Under the pieces are notes generated by a model. It did not search any database, had not been told where the DNA came from, and worked only from the letters and a program-made list of their open reading frames with translations. A stretch of 64,000 bases of DNA from Mycolicibacterium sarraceniae (GTDB lineage: Bacteria > Actinomycetota > Actinomycetes > Mycobacteriales > Mycobacteriaceae): NCBI RefSeq assembly GCF_010731875.1, contig NZ_AP022595.1, forward strand, positions 2,728,001 to 2,792,000. The letters are read 5' to 3'. Positions 62,509-64,000 of this stretch are shown here, piece by piece (position 1 is the stretch's first letter; each line of letters starts with the position of its first letter). The position numbers and the translations under genes were made by a program.

Positions 62509-63750
62509 CTAAGCGTGGGTCGGCTGCGACTCGGGCTCATCGTCGAGTTCCCGCAGCGCGGGCAGCCACGGGCACAACACGCCGATCACCAGGATCGGCA
62601 CCGCCAGCACCAGGAATGTCACCTTCAGACCGAAGGTGTCGACGAGCGGGCCGGCCAATGTGAACCCGATAGGGCCGGCGGCGTAGGTCATCGAGGTCAT
62701 CACCCCGACCACTCGGCCGCGCAGGTGCTCGGGGGTGCGGTACTGCATGACCGAGTTGTAGATCGGCCCGATCGGTCCGTAGACCAGGCCGACCACAGCG
62801 GCGAACGACAGGATCACCGGCAATGGGGGCAGGAACGCGATGACGGCCACCGCGATGCCGAACGTCAGCACCGCTGTCAGCACGGTCCGGCGCTTGCTGG
62901 AGATCTTCGACAGCACCGTCCAGCTCAGCGCCCCGATCAGCCCGCCGATGGACAGGGCCATCAGCACCCAGCCCAGCTGGGCCGGCTCATTGCGGTCGGT
63001 GAAGTACTTGGGGAACAGCACGCTTTCCATCGGCAGGTACAGCCCGGTGACGGCCAGGTCGATCAGGCCGAGCGTGCGCAGCACCCGGCTGCGCCAGACG
63101 AACTTCAACCCCTCCAGGACGCCGGAAACCACACTGTCCGGGAGCTTTTCGCGTGCGGGACGGCCGGTGCCCTCGAGTCGCAGCAATCCCATCGTCAGGA
63201 TCGCCAACCCGAACAGTGCGCAGGTGACCCACATGGTGTTGACCCCGCCGAGCGTGGCGATGAGCAGACCGCCGATGCCCGGCCCGGTGATGTAGGCCAG
63301 GTTGAACACCGCCTCGTAGACGCTGTTGGTGTGGTCGCGGGTCCACCCCGCCTTTTCGGCGGCCTCGGGCAGCATCGATTGTCGCGCGGTCATACCGGCC
63401 GGATCGAAGAACGCGCCCAGGGCGGCCAGCGCCGCCAGCACCAGGGTGTTCAGCACGTCGGTGCCGAAGGCGATGGCCAGCAGCGGGATCGCTGCGACGG
63501 CGATGGCCGAGAGCGCATCGGAGAGCATCGCCACCAGCCGCCGGCCGATGAAGTCGACGGCGGTGCCGGCGATGAGGGTGGCGAACAGCAGGGGCAGCGT
63601 CGCCGCGCCGGCGACGATCGAGGCGTCCACCGCGCTTCCGGTGCGCTGCAGCACTAGCCACGGGAACGCGACCATGGAGATTCCGTTCGCGCCCGCGGCC
63701 AGGAAGGCCGAGGACAGGATCAGCAGCGCGGGGAGGCGCGTGTTGGTCAC
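62509..63750 (-). CDS. tap: Tap-like MFS multidrug efflux pump (Rv1258c type)
   Basis: The 413-residue, 12-helix pump matches Rv1258c ([69 protein letters not shown]). Tap exports aminoglycosides and tetracyclines in mycobacteria. The frame is open to 63822, but GTG 63750 is chosen because similarity begins there and a -10 box ends 7 bases before it, as for a leaderless gene. Confidence 0.88.
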   Translation of the reverse strand: MTNTRLPALLILSSAFLAAGANGISMVAFPWLVLQRTGSAVDASIVAGAATLPLLFATLIAGTAVDFIGRRLVAMLSDALSAIAVAAIPLLAIAFGTDVLNTLVLAALAALGAFFDPAGMTARQSMLPEAAEKAGWTRDHTNSVYEAVFNLAYITGPGIGGLLIATLGGVNTMWVTCALFGLAILTMGLLRLEGTGRPAREKLPDSVVSGVLEGLKFVWRSRVLRTLGLIDLAVTGLYLPMESVLFPKYFTDRNEPAQLGWVLMALSIGGLIGALSWTVLSKISSKRRTVLTAVLTFGIAVAVIAFLPPLPVILSFAAVVGLVYGPIGPIYNSVMQYRTPEHLRGRVVGVMTSMTYAAGPIGFTLAGPLVDTFGLKVTFLVLAVPILVIGVLCPWLPALRELDDEPESQPTHA

Positions 63751-63757
63751 TGGGTAG

Positions 63758-63763
63758 AGCCTA
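63758..63763 (-). promoter_or_regulatory. Predicted leaderless -10 box for the tap-like gene
   Basis: On the minus strand TAGGCT (TANNNT type) is followed by seven bases and then GTG 63750, so transcription should begin at the start codon. No ribosome site is present before that GTG. Confidence 0.45.
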
Positions 63764-63804
63764 GTTTTCTCGCGGACGGCCGCGTGCGGGGGCACTGTGG
63801 ACCG

Positions 63805-64000
63805 GTGACCCTCCACGCCCATCCGCGCACCGGGGTGCCGTTCGAATCACCGGTACCTCCTGGGACGGGCTGGCCGGGCGATCCCGCGACGGCGCGGACG
63901 CCGGTGGCAGTCGACGCCGCTCAGGTGGCCACACTCGCCGCGGCGGCCGGCGATCTGGCCGATCTCGATGCCCTGGTCAGCGTCTGCCGGGCCTGCCCAC
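63805..64000 (+). CDS. udgB: Uracil-DNA glycosylase, family 5 (5' part only)
   Basis: GTG 63805 opens a frame that runs off the right edge. The 65 visible residues match the N-terminus of mycobacterial UdgB (Rv1259): [34 protein letters not shown] and the VCRACP motif whose Cys residues bind the Fe-S cluster. UdgB removes uracil and related damaged bases from DNA. It is divergent from the tap-like gene. Confidence 0.88.
   Translation, partial: MTLHAHPRTGVPFESPVPPGTGWPGDPATARTPVAVDAAQVATLAAAAGDLADLDALVSVCRACP

Overview
This 64 kb window is high-GC actinobacterial DNA from a mycobacterium. The gene order follows the Mycobacterium tuberculosis H37Rv stretch Rv1207 to Rv1259: folP2, gpgS, tagA, glgM, glgC, a methyltransferase facing sigE-rseA-htrA-tatB, mrp, lpqY-sugABC, corA, lpqZ, kgd, two MFS pumps, a helicase-nuclease, lprE, deaD, cyp130, a tap-like pump and udgB. 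Mycobacterial hallmarks are glucosyl-3-phosphoglycerate synthase, a 1245-residue Kgd and the LpqY-SugABC trehalose importer. A malic enzyme sits where M. tuberculosis has mdh, and there is no PE/PPE gene, which suggests an environmental (Mycolicibacterium-type) species. These identifications come from remembered family sequences and synteny, not from a database search.

Layout. (1) 1-5354: methylglucose-lipopolysaccharide and alpha-glucan genes plus DNA repair (folP2, gpgS, DivIVA-like protein, tagA, DUF3117, glgM/glgC). (2) 5351-12022: a variable, decaying segment with an IS5-type element on the glgC stop codon, a broken convergent gene, a large secreted DUF4214/ParB-like protein, a GntR regulator, a TetR-DUF4126 fusion and a scrambled LysR gene. 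(3) 12036-41012: conserved core covering envelope stress (sigE, rseA, htrA, tatB), mrp, peptidoglycan lysis, Mg transport, trehalose recycling, central carbon (citE-like, malic enzyme, kgd) and drug efflux. (4) 41022-46241: a second variable block with a deleted alcohol dehydrogenase, SMP-30 lactonase, a broken thioesterase holding a 5 x 18 bp repeat, an IS1380-type element and an FAD oxidase. (5) 46238-54766: conserved block with helicase-nuclease, lprE, deaD, acyltransferase and regulator. (6) 54766-60931: third variable block with cyp130 split by an IS3-family element, a ruined urease cluster, a broken LuxR gene and a small secreted protein. (7) 61129-64000: conserved oxidase, Tap-like pump and the start of udgB.

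Genes that work together: glgC makes ADP-glucose for glgM (maltose-1-phosphate, alpha-glucan), while lpqY-sugABC recovers trehalose that can feed the same glucan route. sigE, its zinc anti-sigma factor rseA, and the envelope genes htrA and tatB form one stress locus. Almost all decay lies in the three variable blocks, and much of it is single-base frameshift, often in homopolymers, so either real recent gene loss or sequence errors must be considered.

I found no CRISPR array, no tRNA or rRNA gene and no obvious complete defence system. The most unusual intact gene is the secreted 711-residue DUF4214/ParB-like protein at 6465-8600. The clearest genome-dynamics signals are two insertion sequences with readable target duplications, one in cyp130 and one on the shared stop codon of glgC and its former neighbour.
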